NCBI GenBank assembly: GCA_009928665.1
Contig: SACF01000025.1
Location: 1 to 57,508, forward strand
From: Alphaproteobacteria bacterium
Lineage (GTDB): Bacteria > Bacteroidota > Bacteroidia > Bacteroidales > FEN-979
Reading direction: 5' to 3'
Length of the DNA: 57,508 nucleotides
Shown: positions 35,025 to 43,996 of the stretch, one piece after another
Numbering within the stretch: the stretch's first letter is position 1
How the letters are laid out: every line of letters starts with the position of its first letter
Position numbers and translations under genes: made by a program
The notes under the pieces: generated by a model
Seen by the model: only the letters and a program-made list of their open reading frames with translations
Told to the model about the DNA's origin: nothing
The model's database searches: none

Positions 35025-35792
35025 ATGGAAGTTTCTCCCTTTTCACTTTCTGGCAAAAAAATCCTTGTTACTGGAGCCTCTTCAGGAATTGGTCGCTCTG
35101 TTGCCATCGAATGTAGCAAATCCGGTGCAGAGGTCTGCATGCTGGCACGCGATTCATTTAGACTTCAAGAAACTTTAGATATGCTGAAACCCGGGAATCA
35201 TCAATGGGCCAGTATCGATCTCAACAAGTATGATTTAATTGAAAGTGTTATTGAAAATTTTGTAAAGATTTCCGGTCCGGTTAATGGGGTTGTTCATGCT
35301 GCAGGAATTGAGTTTTCTGCACCTTTTAATCTTACGAAACCTGTTCATTTTGAAAAACTGTTTTCAATAAACCTCATTTCCGCTTTTGAACTTTCCCGAA
35401 TCCTTGTACAGAAAAAGTATATGGACAGCAGTATGGGAGGAAGCATTGTTTTTATTAGTTCCATCCGGGCCCTTTTTGGACAAGAAGGATCTCTTGCTTA
35501 CTCTTCCTCAAAAGGGGCACTATCAGCAGGCACAAGATCACTTGCTTTAGAGCTATCTAAAAAAAGGATCCGGGTCAACGCGATCTTGCCTTCTATTATC
35601 ACCACTCCCATGACTCAAAAGTTATTTGACTCTATACCGGAAGAAACATACAATACGATGTTGAATCAGCATCCACTAGGGTTTGGGTCTCCAACAGATG
35701 TGTCACTCACCTGCATTTTTTTACTATCTGATGCAAGTCGATGGATGACCGGTACAAACCTGATTCTTGATGGTGGATTTTCTGCCAGATAA
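35025..35792 (+). CDS. SDR-family 3-oxoacyl-ACP reductase (FabG-like)
   Basis: 255 residues of the classical SDR type. TGASSGIG (16-23) is the NADP-binding loop, HAAG (91-94) the NNAG-equivalent, Ser145/146 with Tyr159-x3-Lys163 the catalytic residues, and NAILPSIITTPM the substrate loop. MTGTNLILDGGFS at the end is standard. It would reduce the beta-ketoacyl-ACP made by the adjacent KAS III to a 3-hydroxyacyl-ACP. No dehydratase or enoyl reductase follows, so the pathway probably stops at the hydroxy acid. Confidence 0.88.
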   Translation: MEVSPFSLSGKKILVTGASSGIGRSVAIECSKSGAEVCMLARDSFRLQETLDMLKPGNHQWASIDLNKYDLIESVIENFVKISGPVNGVVHAAGIEFSAPFNLTKPVHFEKLFSINLISAFELSRILVQKKYMDSSMGGSIVFISSIRALFGQEGSLAYSSSKGALSAGTRSLALELSKKRIRVNAILPSIITTPMTQKLFDSIPEETYNTMLNQHPLGFGSPTDVSLTCIFLLSDASRWMTGTNLILDGGFSAR

Positions 35793-35885
35793 TTCTCAAA
35801 TAAATTTCAGGGGTCCATTGACAAAGGTAATTATCCAGATCAATTATTTTAATTGACTTGATAAAACGAAATTAATATCATTACA

Positions 35886-35917
35886 TTTGTATAATATTTA
35901 GATGTATCATATCTTTG
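35886..35917 (+). promoter_or_regulatory. Consensus Bacteroidota promoter
   Basis: TTTG at 35886-35889, then exactly 20 bases, then TATCTTTG at 35910-35917: a full -33/-7 match with ideal spacing. It would drive the DNRLRE/PKD gene starting at 35943. It is the best-formed promoter in the window. Confidence 0.7.
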
Positions 35918-35942
35918 TTATCCATCTTTATTAACAATAATT

Positions 35943-37301
35943 ATGAAAGCATTATTCTTAACTCTTGTCTTTACAGGATTTTTTCTTTTGACTTTTGGTG
36001 GTGGTGTAAAAACCATTATTATACAGCCAGGCCCAACCAATGGATATGACGCCTATATTAATTCCGCCTATCCCTACGAGCCAGGCCCAACCAAAGGAAT
36101 GTTAGTAACAGCCTGGACCTTAGGCGGAATGCCCTATTTAGGAAATAGTCTTATACGATTTGACCTTTCAGAATTGAAACCAACAGATAGCATCCTTGAT
36201 GCAAGGTTGTCACTTTTCTTTGATCCGCAAGGTTCATGGCCAGAACATAGTGGATTAAATCAGGCACATATTTATAAAATAATTGAGTTTTGGGATGTTA
36301 ATTCTGTAAATTGGATGAACCAGCCATCTTACATCAGTACTGGGAGCATCATGTTGTGCGCGTCAACAAATCCTCAGCAGAATTATACTAATATCAATAT
36401 CAAAGAATTCGTTAAAAGTTGGAAATCCAATCCGGATCAAAACTTTGGTTTTATGATATGCCTTGATGAAACAATTCCCTATGCCAACTTGGTTTTTGCT
36501 CCTTCAGAGAGTATCTTTCCCGACCTTAGGCCTAAACTTGTAATAACTATCTATACAGACTGTACCAGACCAGTTGCAGGTTTTGTGAATTCTATCAATA
36601 ATACCACTGTAAATTTTCAAGATACAACTTCCTCACCTTCCACTTTTTCATGGTTGTGGGAATTTGGTGACGGTTACTTATCAACCCTTCAGAACCCATT
36701 TCATACCTATTCCAAGGAGGGAATTTATAATGTTTGTCTCACTGTAGAGGATAGTTGTGGCCGTGATTCAATCTGTAAACAATTACATATATGTGACCTC
36801 CCTCAAACATATTTTCATTATAAAATATCAGACAGCTTAAAGGTGACTTTTACTGACTCTTCTTATCATCCTTTATCCTGGTGGTGGGATTTTGGGGATG
36901 GTTTCTATTCAGAATTACAAAATCCAGTTCATATATATAACCAGGTTGGTACATATAAAGTTTGTGAAACTGTCGAGAATGAATGTGGAATTGAACAGTT
37001 TTGCGACACTATTGAAGTAAAACTAACAGGAACCCAAGAACAGAATTTAACAGAATTCTTTAACCTTTTTCCAAATCCGGCTAATGACTATATTAATGTT
37101 AAATGGATATCAGACAATGCAATAACTATAAAATTTGAAATTTTTAATCTATTGGGCGATCAAATTATGACCAAAACAGTTTTCTCAAAACAAGGTGATA
37201 ATATTGAACTATTTGACCTTTCTGAATATTGCAATGGAGTATATATACTGAGAATATCAACTGATAGGAGATCCCTGATTCGCTCCTTTACCGTTTTGTA
37301 A
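35943..37301 (+). CDS. Secreted DNRLRE and PKD-domain protein with T9SS sorting domain
   Basis: 452 residues. Signal peptide to about residue 20. A DNRLRE (carbohydrate-binding-like) domain runs over about 22-200: SLIRFDLSELKPTDSILDARLSL, WDVNSVNWMNQPSY, FAPSESIFPDLRPKLVI. Two PKD domains follow (WLWEFGDGYLSTLQNPFHTYSKEGIYNVCLTV and WWWDFGDGFYSELQNPVHIYNQVGTYKVCETV, each about 85 residues). The end is a T9SS sorting domain (FNLFPNPANDYINVKW, CNGVYILRIS). Surface adhesin- or matrix-type protein, no catalytic domain. Still AT-rich like the preceding cassette. Confidence 0.85.
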   Translation: MKALFLTLVFTGFFLLTFGGGVKTIIIQPGPTNGYDAYINSAYPYEPGPTKGMLVTAWTLGGMPYLGNSLIRFDLSELKPTDSILDARLSLFFDPQGSWPEHSGLNQAHIYKIIEFWDVNSVNWMNQPSYISTGSIMLCASTNPQQNYTNINIKEFVKSWKSNPDQNFGFMICLDETIPYANLVFAPSESIFPDLRPKLVITIYTDCTRPVAGFVNSINNTTVNFQDTTSSPSTFSWLWEFGDGYLSTLQNPFHTYSKEGIYNVCLTVEDSCGRDSICKQLHICDLPQTYFHYKISDSLKVTFTDSSYHPLSWWWDFGDGFYSELQNPVHIYNQVGTYKVCETVENECGIEQFCDTIEVKLTGTQEQNLTEFFNLFPNPANDYINVKWISDNAITIKFEIFNLLGDQIMTKTVFSKQGDNIELFDLSEYCNGVYILRISTDRRSLIRSFTVL

Positions 37302-37337
37302 AAATATCCATGAAAAAGTCAATGAATAAAGGACTCC

Positions 37338-38261
37338 GTGTTTAAGATCATTGAACTAAAAAAGTGGATTGCGCGGTTACTTGAACGCAATAAAAATGTC
37401 AGTTTACCTGGGTTTGAGGGTATCCCGATTTTTTATATTGCTAATTTTTTCTTCCGCGGGCTTCAGCAGGGATATATCACTTCGCGGGCCGCGGCTATCT
37501 CCTACTCCATCTTCCTGGCCATTTTCCCATTCCTCATATTTCTTTTTTCGATCATCCCCTTTATTCCGATTGCCAATTTCCAACAATCATTGCTTGCCAT
37601 TATCGCGGAATTCATGCCGAAACTGGCTTATGAATCGGTAAAGGAGACCATCGTTGACATCATCACACGACCCCGAAGCGGCCTCCTGATATTTAACCTA
37701 ATTCTGACTCTTTACTTTTCGACCAATGGCATCAACAGCCTGATCGAAGCCTTCAACAACACCTATCATGATATTGAAACCCGTTCGGCGATCAAACAGT
37801 ATATTGTCGCTTTTTTCATACTGTTTATCATCAGTTTCCTTCTGATCCTGGCGGTAGCAATGATGACCATCGGACCTGCTTTGCTCCGTTTAATCCTGCC
37901 CGATTCGATCGAGGACAGCGGGTTCATCCTTATTGTTTTTGAGTTGCTCCGCTGGATCATTGTTCTTGGCCTGCTTCTCATGGCCATTTCATCGCTGTTT
38001 TATCTGGCTCCCGCCCGCCGGAAAAGTTTCCGTTTTATTTCGCCGGGATCACTGATGGCCACCTTCCTGATCATCCTTACAACACTCGGTTTTAACTTTT
38101 ATGTCGATAATTTTTCCAGCTACAACGCCTTTTACGGATCATTGGGTACCCTGATGATCGTCCTCGTGTGGATTTATGTCAATTCGATCAGCCTGATCGT
38201 CGGATTTGAGTTAAATGCCTCGATCCTTCATGTGAAAAGTGATAAGAGTTCTTTACGGTAA
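37338..38261 (+). CDS. YihY/UPF0761 family inner-membrane protein
   Basis: 307 residues with about six membrane helices. Family blocks: GYITSRAAAISYSIFLAIFPFLIFLFSIIPFIP, LYFSTNGINSLIEAFNNTYHDIETRS, YLAPARRKSFRFISPGSLMAT and YNAFYGSLGTLMIVLVWIYVNS. Once called ribonuclease BN and BrkB; the real role of the family is unknown. The start is GTG because an in-frame TGA lies at 37323-37325. Its composition returns to the GC level of the rest of the window. Its last 34 bases overlap the convergent flippase gene. Confidence 0.88.
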   Translation: MFKIIELKKWIARLLERNKNVSLPGFEGIPIFYIANFFFRGLQQGYITSRAAAISYSIFLAIFPFLIFLFSIIPFIPIANFQQSLLAIIAEFMPKLAYESVKETIVDIITRPRSGLLIFNLILTLYFSTNGINSLIEAFNNTYHDIETRSAIKQYIVAFFILFIISFLLILAVAMMTIGPALLRLILPDSIEDSGFILIVFELLRWIIVLGLLLMAISSLFYLAPARRKSFRFISPGSLMATFLIILTTLGFNFYVDNFSSYNAFYGSLGTLMIVLVWIYVNSISLIVGFELNASILHVKSDKSSLR

Positions 38262-39664
38262 GTTGCAAACACCAGGGAGGAACTCAGTATCAATTGTCCG
38301 GAGGCAAACCAGATAAGGTTTTGATCATTGATAAAAAACTGACATATCATAGTCAGAATGATTACGGTTATGGGGAGATAGAATATTTTCCAGTTGTTCA
38401 AACGGAATGTGAAAATTTTCCGGCTTTCCAGGTAAAGAAAAAGGGCCTGAACCGGTTTTACAAGGAAGTTGGACCATACGGCCCCCATCAAGCCGAATTT
38501 CCATACCAAGAAGCTGCAGGTCAAAATTTGAAAAATTGCAGAAAAAAGGAATACCCGGGGCAGGGCTTTAGTTTTTTTGAAAAAGAAAAGCGGGGCGAGG
38601 AAGAGGTAGAACCAGGGCCGTGTTGCAAATCCCAGACATAATAACGGCAGAAAAACAAAAGTCTGGTAATAAATCTCTTTTTGGATTACCAGCGGCATCA
38701 GCAATGGAACCGCAATAACGACTACCGGGATGATCAAAAGGGTAACCGCGGTGAAACCATTGTAATAGCGGTTGACCTCCTTGGTACTTTCATGGAGATT
38801 CCCATCTTTCCAGATATTATAAACCTTGGGATGTATGGTGTTGGCGAGACCAACCTGGACCAGGTCAATCCCCATTGAAAGTTTTACGCCAAAGTCAAAG
38901 ATCCCGACAAAAGTCGGATCGGCCATAAAATGCACGATCAGGTAGCGGTCAATGTAGTTCACAATCCATACCATGATCCCATAAACCACCATTGGAGCGC
39001 AAAACGACCATACCCCGTTCAGCAATTCTTTCCGGAAGGCAACTCCGAATTCACTTAATATCAGCGATATGGAAATCAACCCACTGAGCACCGCGGGGAT
39101 CAGCCGGCCAACGACAGGACCGTTGAGCGTAAACGGAAACTGATAGAGGATCAGAAGGGAAGCGCCCAGGGTGACCAGAAAATTCGTTATATTCAGCCAA
39201 AAGAACCGTTCGGGGCGTTGCTGATTGATCAACAGGCTGGAATAGGATTTAAAGAAACCGTTGAAAACAGCCGAAAAAACCGTAATCATCCCCCACGGGA
39301 AGAATTCCAGGGCTCCCGAATTTTTAAAAATGATACGGAACAGGCCGCTGCCTCCCAGCGAAAGAATAAAAACCAGCAGCGTGGCAGTCACTAAAAGTGT
39401 TATCAAAACCGTTCCAATAAACTCCCGCAACCGTTGCCGGTCATTTTTATGTTCGAAGTAATTGATTCCGATGTAGGTATCCAGTCCGAAAGTTGATAAC
39501 AACTGAACAAAATACATCACGGTAAGGTAGAGTGCATTTATACCAAACTGTTCGGGAGTAAGTTTGTAGGTAAAAAAAGGGATCAGGATTACCCCGGTGG
39601 TGTAAGGCAAAGCGCCAACCAAAGAGTAGATGAGTGAGGATTTAAAAAACTGCCTCGAGATCAT
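38228..39664 (-). CDS. Polysaccharide flippase (Wzx-like, MOP superfamily)
   Basis: 478 residues, twelve to fourteen hydrophobic helices. The N-terminus (SSLIYSLVGALPYTTGVILIPFFTYKLTPEQFGINALYLTVM) is a classic polysaccharide-biosynthesis export motif, and the rest alternates helices with short basic loops. It would flip lipid-linked oligosaccharide units across the inner membrane. Last gene of the minus-strand polysaccharide cluster, 3 bases after the GT2 gene. Confidence 0.88.
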   Translation of the reverse strand: MISRQFFKSSLIYSLVGALPYTTGVILIPFFTYKLTPEQFGINALYLTVMYFVQLLSTFGLDTYIGINYFEHKNDRQRLREFIGTVLITLLVTATLLVFILSLGGSGLFRIIFKNSGALEFFPWGMITVFSAVFNGFFKSYSSLLINQQRPERFFWLNITNFLVTLGASLLILYQFPFTLNGPVVGRLIPAVLSGLISISLILSEFGVAFRKELLNGVWSFCAPMVVYGIMVWIVNYIDRYLIVHFMADPTFVGIFDFGVKLSMGIDLVQVGLANTIHPKVYNIWKDGNLHESTKEVNRYYNGFTAVTLLIIPVVVIAVPLLMPLVIQKEIYYQTFVFLPLLCLGFATRPWFYLFLAPLFFFKKTKALPRVFLFSAIFQILTCSFLVWKFGLMGAVWSNFLVKPVQALFLYLESRKIFTFRLNNWKIFYLPITVIILTMICQFFINDQNLIWFASGQLILSSSLVFATYRKELLSLFT

Positions 39665-39667
39665 TCG

Positions 39668-40681
39668 CTATTGATATGATATTTTTCCCAGTTTTCTTGT
39701 AAGTGCTTCCACATTCCAGTGGAATAAACTGAAAACCCAGCCTATTATTGCCCTGATCCGCCATGCAAAATTCCCGGCACCCGGATAAAAGATAGCACGG
39801 GAATAGTCTTTTCTTGCTTCCCTGAATTCCTTTCTGATCAGGCGATAGCGCCCCGACGATGCATAAGCGATCATCAGCCTGGAATGGAAATGGCGATCAA
39901 TATCACGGGTGGATATCCGGAGGTTTACCCGGTACGATGGGTCAAGTTTTTCCAGATGTACCCGAACAAACTGCCAGCGGCTCTTCACCATTTCGACCGG
40001 GTATCGTTTCGTGGTCTGACCACTGTAGATCCTCCATTGTGCAAGAATTTCACCATCGAAACAGAAGGTGCCACGGAGTGCCAGGTCGGCCAGTGTCGGG
40101 AGGTCAGTCGTCGGGAATCCAGTGGGCTGTTTAAATCCGCCTATTTCCTGAAGCGCTGATTTCCGGATGGCAAGGGTAACGGCCGGGATCATATTTTCGA
40201 GGTAAAGCTGGTTCAACACTACGCCCGTGGGTAGATTGGGCCAGCACGGGTCGTCAGGGATCCCTTGAGGAGGTGAAATCCGCTCGATGGTTGAAGTATC
40301 CGAAACCAGGGCCTCGGCGCGTCCCCAGGCAACAATCACCTCCGGGTGATTTTCAAGAATATCGAACTGGCGTTGCAATTTATCGGGTTTCCAGAGATCA
40401 TCGCCCTCAAGGATGCAGATATACCTACCCTGAGCCATCGACAGACCTGTATTATAGGTTTCCGCCAACGAGTCAATACCTTTGTTTTCCTGATGGCAAT
40501 AACGAATTCGTTTCTCCTGAGCGGCCCATTGAAGCGCAATTTCACCTGTATGATCCGCACTCCCATCATCGAGAATGATCATCTCCCAATCCTGAAATGT
40601 CTGCGATACTACCGAACGGATACACGCCTCCAGAAAGTTTTCGTGGTTATAAGTCGGTGTCAGGATGGAGAAGATGGGCAT
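39668..40681 (-). CDS. Glycosyltransferase family 2
   Basis: 337 residues. GT-A fold start PIFSILTPTYNHENFLEACIRSVVSQTF, DDGSADHTG for UDP-sugar binding, and ICILEGDDLWKPDKL carrying the DxD-type metal site. The middle (VTLAIRKSALQEIGGF) is typical of GT2 enzymes that add a sugar to a lipid-linked acceptor. The C-terminal 100 residues are basic and without membrane helices. Donor and acceptor are unknown. One base separates it from the methyltransferase gene. Confidence 0.9.
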   Translation of the reverse strand: MPIFSILTPTYNHENFLEACIRSVVSQTFQDWEMIILDDGSADHTGEIALQWAAQEKRIRYCHQENKGIDSLAETYNTGLSMAQGRYICILEGDDLWKPDKLQRQFDILENHPEVIVAWGRAEALVSDTSTIERISPPQGIPDDPCWPNLPTGVVLNQLYLENMIPAVTLAIRKSALQEIGGFKQPTGFPTTDLPTLADLALRGTFCFDGEILAQWRIYSGQTTKRYPVEMVKSRWQFVRVHLEKLDPSYRVNLRISTRDIDRHFHSRLMIAYASSGRYRLIRKEFREARKDYSRAIFYPGAGNFAWRIRAIIGWVFSLFHWNVEALTRKLGKISYQ

Positions 40682-40682
40682 A

Positions 40683-41339
40683 TTAAGAGAGTCTGACTAC
40701 CGTTGCAAATTCAAGAAATTTACAATCTGACATGTGACCAAAGGTTAATAAAGCCAGCAATCTGGTCTTGAAGCTTCTCGTCGGGTTAATTCCTTTGTTT
40801 ATCAAAATTGTGTACCCCGACTGACGGAACATTCTCAGGATGCTTTTTTGTGTAAAAAAGCGGTAGTGGGTATTATCCAGAATCCCTCCTGATTTGTATT
40901 CCCAGTCCTTATGAATAATGAGTTCAACCAAATTTCCGATGTATCGCACGTTCGGAATTGAACTTACGATATAACCATTTGGCACCAGTAGATTCTTACA
41001 TTGATACAATACTGCATCGGGATCTGTAAAATGCTCCAGGACATCATTAAAGACGATGCAGTCGAAATAGTTCGGGGGCAACTCCCCAATCGCGGAAAAA
41101 AAGTCCCCACTGAAAACCCGGTCCAATTTGTCAGCGGCAACTCTTGCAGCAGGTTCCGATAATTCAATCCCCCAGACTTCTGCGTTTAAATACTTTTTGA
41201 TGCATTCACCAAAATTTCCTTCACTACATCCCACATCAAGAATCCGTTTCGAATTTGATGGAATGAAATCAATCATTTCATTCCTCCGGTTTTTAAAATA
41301 AACCTTCTGCATCTCCAGGTTAGTCGGGCTCTTTTTCAT
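40683..41339 (-). CDS. Class I SAM-dependent methyltransferase
   Basis: 218 residues. Motif I ILDVGCSEGNFGECI (about 33-47), an acidic loop-2 residue in EVWGIELSEPAA, and motif IV FDCIVFNDVLEHFTDPDAVL are all clear. NGYIVSSIPNVRYIGNL fits the methyltransferases found in glycan clusters that methylate a sugar or lipid-linked glycan. Two bases from the neighbouring GT genes. Acceptor not known. Confidence 0.87.
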   Translation of the reverse strand: MKKSPTNLEMQKVYFKNRRNEMIDFIPSNSKRILDVGCSEGNFGECIKKYLNAEVWGIELSEPAARVAADKLDRVFSGDFFSAIGELPPNYFDCIVFNDVLEHFTDPDAVLYQCKNLLVPNGYIVSSIPNVRYIGNLVELIIHKDWEYKSGGILDNTHYRFFTQKSILRMFRQSGYTILINKGINPTRSFKTRLLALLTFGHMSDCKFLEFATVVRLS

Positions 41340-41341
41340 AC

Positions 41342-42427
41342 TTACGTTTTAATATCATTCCCCAAAATATCTGAAAATAATGCTAGCAGTTTCTTTTCCC
41401 GGATTTCAAATGTATAATTATCAAGCACATACTTTCTTGCCTGTAGGCCAGTACTCATCTTTAAAGCTTTCCGCACTGCATCTTCCAACTCTTCGACACT
41501 CCGATTATTAATTATTATTCCTGTATTTCCAATGGCATCAGGAATTCCATTAACATTTGAACCCACTGGGACACATTCGCAAAGCATAGCTTCATTTAAA
41601 GTATTGGGCATTCCCTCCGCAATAGATGCCTGAACAAAAACTGATGCAGAATTATATTTTTGTATAAGAAGTTCATCGGAACAGAAGGTTTGAATAACTT
41701 CTAAATTTGGAATTTCATTAATCCTAAAATGTTCGATTGCCCATGATAAGAATGGCTTTTTGATACTAATGATTGTAAAGTTTAAGTCCGGATTGCGTCT
41801 AGCCATCTCTGTAAACAAGTCAAATCCTTTATTAAAGAAATCTGTGGTACTATGCATATTCCCCACCGTAAGAACTCCGTTAGGATCTTTCTGAATTTGA
41901 GGATTATGAAAATATTTATCTGTTTTTATTCCATTTGGTAATGTGGTAATAGGAGTCTTTATTCCTGGATTATAATATTTGATTCCATCTTTTTTCCCAT
42001 CTTTTGAATAATAAAAATTTGTATGGTAAATTAAGGAGTCATGATTAGGGATAATATGAGTTGCATTGGATAGGGCAAATTTCACACACGATCCCCTCCA
42101 TTTTTTGTAATACACTCCCTTTCGAAGTTCGGGATAACAAATTGCTTCCTGTCCCCCGGCAAAAATTATTACTTTGATGCAAAATACCTTGCCGAATAAA
42201 GAAAGAATAGCAGAATGGTAATCACCAAACCAGGTCACGATTGCTTTAGTATTCTTAATGTTGAAGATTAAAAACACACATAACTTCAACATCTGAATTA
42301 AAAAAGGCAAGCCTGTTCTCTTATTTTTCAGTAAATAAGGAATAACTAAATATTGATTCTGAAGAATTTCCTGATCCGTTAATATAAATGTAGAATCATT
42401 ATGTTTTACAAATAAAATCTTCTGCAT
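41342..42427 (-). CDS. Glycosyltransferase family 4-like, AT-rich
   Basis: 361 residues from MQKILFVKHND. The frame extends upstream to 42451 inside the epimerase gene, but the family-like start is at 42427, which removes the overlap. GT-B fold: N-terminal Rossmann half, then TLPNGIKTDKYFHNP linker, VGNMHSTTDFFNKGFDLFTEMARRNP, and the retaining E-x7-E motif in IAEGMPNTLNEAMLCECVPVGS. GNTGIIINNRSVEELEDAV is the donor-binding end. It is visibly more AT-rich than the genes on either side. Confidence 0.87.
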   Translation of the reverse strand: MQKILFVKHNDSTFILTDQEILQNQYLVIPYLLKNKRTGLPFLIQMLKLCVFLIFNIKNTKAIVTWFGDYHSAILSLFGKVFCIKVIIFAGGQEAICYPELRKGVYYKKWRGSCVKFALSNATHIIPNHDSLIYHTNFYYSKDGKKDGIKYYNPGIKTPITTLPNGIKTDKYFHNPQIQKDPNGVLTVGNMHSTTDFFNKGFDLFTEMARRNPDLNFTIISIKKPFLSWAIEHFRINEIPNLEVIQTFCSDELLIQKYNSASVFVQASIAEGMPNTLNEAMLCECVPVGSNVNGIPDAIGNTGIIINNRSVEELEDAVRKALKMSTGLQARKYVLDNYTFEIREKKLLALFSDILGNDIKT

Positions 42428-42437
42428 CGAAATTACG

Positions 42438-43289
42438 TTATTGAAGATCAATACACGAACCTATACCAATTTCAAAAGATGTTTTTGGCGACCACCCCAA
42501 TTCCCTTCGGGCTTTTCCGATATCGGAGTAGAGGTCATAAATTTCGTTGGGCCGGGGTTTTGCAAGGGAATGAAAGGGTTTATTTATTCCGGTATGTTTC
42601 AGTACCAGTCGGATGACCTCTTCCACACTGATGGAACATCCGGATCCCAGATTATAAATTCCATGTGGTTTCCCGATGGATATCATCAGGGCATCGACCA
42701 GATCATCAATATAAAGGTAATCCCGCCTGGGTCGCAGGTCCATCACTTCCACCGCGGGAATCTTCGGGTCCATTACTTTTGCAATGATTTCGGGGATGAG
42801 AAACCGGGGTGACTGACCGGGGCCGTAAGCATTAAACGGCCTGAAAATAGTCAGAGGCAGCTTGTATTGGCGGGCATAAAACTGACAGGTAGAATCGGCC
42901 ATCACCTTGCTCTGACTGTACGGGTTATAGGATTTGACCGGGTGTTTTTCATCAATGGGCAGGTAGTCGGGTTCTCCATAAAGATAGGAACTTATATACG
43001 TGAGTCCGGCTCCCGTTTTCCTGCACAGTTCAAGTACCCGGATAGTTCCCATAACATTTACCCTGAAAAATTCGGCAGGATGTTCCCAACTTTCCGGAAC
43101 GAAGGTCTTTCCGGCCAGATGAAAGATATGATCGACACCGTGTTTCGTGTAGTAATCAAAAGCATCAGGCAGGGTAACATCACCGTCGGGAAGGTCGAAT
43201 TCATAAACCAGATGTCCTGATCCGGTCAGCCTTTTAACAAGAGCCTGCCCGATAAATCCACTGGATCCGGTGACTAAAATTTTGCTCAC
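42438..43289 (-). CDS. NAD-dependent sugar epimerase/dehydratase (SDR)
   Basis: 283 residues, extended SDR. GSSGFIGQALV (8-18) binds NAD(P), YSQSK supplies the Tyr/Lys pair, RPFNAYGPGQSPRFLIP and RRDYLYIDDLVDA are typical of GDP-hexose 4-reductases and epimerases. DIGKARRELGWSPKTSFEIG is the C-terminal block. It overlaps the nucleotidyltransferase gene by 4 bases. It probably makes a deoxy- or epimerised NDP-sugar with the neighbouring LegB-like enzyme; the exact product is not clear. Confidence 0.83.
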   Translation of the reverse strand: MSKILVTGSSGFIGQALVKRLTGSGHLVYEFDLPDGDVTLPDAFDYYTKHGVDHIFHLAGKTFVPESWEHPAEFFRVNVMGTIRVLELCRKTGAGLTYISSYLYGEPDYLPIDEKHPVKSYNPYSQSKVMADSTCQFYARQYKLPLTIFRPFNAYGPGQSPRFLIPEIIAKVMDPKIPAVEVMDLRPRRDYLYIDDLVDALMISIGKPHGIYNLGSGCSISVEEVIRLVLKHTGINKPFHSLAKPRPNEIYDLYSDIGKARRELGWSPKTSFEIGIGSCIDLQ

Positions 43290-43993
43290 AGGATTTTGTT
43301 TAAGAATTCGATGTCGTCGTTAGCTTTCTCGTAATCGTCGGGACGGCCGATGTCGAGCCAATAACCATGATACGGATAAATACGGGCCGGTTCATTTTTC
43401 TTCAGCATTGTCAGCATCAGGTCGTCAAAGCCAAAACTGGTCGAATCCGGCACAAAATCAAGTACTTTTCGGTTCATGACATATACGCCCATACTCACGG
43501 AGAAAGTATATTCGGGTTTTTCCCTGAATCCCTTTGCAAGCATCGATTTTTCATCTACATCAATGACCCCGAAATCGATTTTCATGTTTCGCAGGTAGGT
43601 GGAAACCGTTAGCAGGGACCGGCCTTCCAGGTGATATTGAAACAGGTCGCTGAAATTCAAATCCGTAAGCAGATCGCCATTCATAACTAAAAAATGATCG
43701 GGTAATTCCCTGATCAATTTGATGGGGGCCACGGTGCCAAGGGGTTCCTGTTCAATGGAATAGTTGATCCTGAGTCCGAATCGGGAGCCATCGCCAAAAA
43801 AAGCCATGATTATTTCGGCAAAATGGTTGAGACAGATATATATTTCATCGACACCCGCTTTTTTTAACCGGGTGACCAGGATCTCGAGAATGGCGCGTTC
43901 GCCCACCGGGACCAGTGGTTTTGGGATCACGGAGGTATAAGGTTTTAAACGGGTACCTTTCCCGCCTGCGAGGATGACGGCTTTCATATTCAA
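43286..43993 (-). CDS. Sugar-1-phosphate nucleotidyltransferase
   Basis: 235 residues, a single NTP_transferase domain. AVILAGGKGTRLKPYTSVIPKPLVPVGERAILE is the NTP-binding signature, EQEPLGTVAPI and MNGDLLTDLNF follow, and YPYHGYWLDIGRPDDYEKA ends it. It activates a sugar-1-phosphate; similarity is to guanylyl- and cytidylyl-transferases associated with LegB-type dehydratases, though without the CBS domains of PtmE. Either Met1 or Met3 may start translation. Confidence 0.88.
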   Translation of the reverse strand: MNMKAVILAGGKGTRLKPYTSVIPKPLVPVGERAILEILVTRLKKAGVDEIYICLNHFAEIIMAFFGDGSRFGLRINYSIEQEPLGTVAPIKLIRELPDHFLVMNGDLLTDLNFSDLFQYHLEGRSLLTVSTYLRNMKIDFGVIDVDEKSMLAKGFREKPEYTFSVSMGVYVMNRKVLDFVPDSTSFGFDDLMLTMLKKNEPARIYPYHGYWLDIGRPDDYEKANDDIEFLNKIL

Positions 43994-43996
43994 AAA

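Noticed and set aside
31323..35792. Full fatty-acid or aryl-polyene synthesis cluster
   Set aside because: Dehydratase, chain-length factor or second ketosynthase, ligase and thioesterase genes are all missing.
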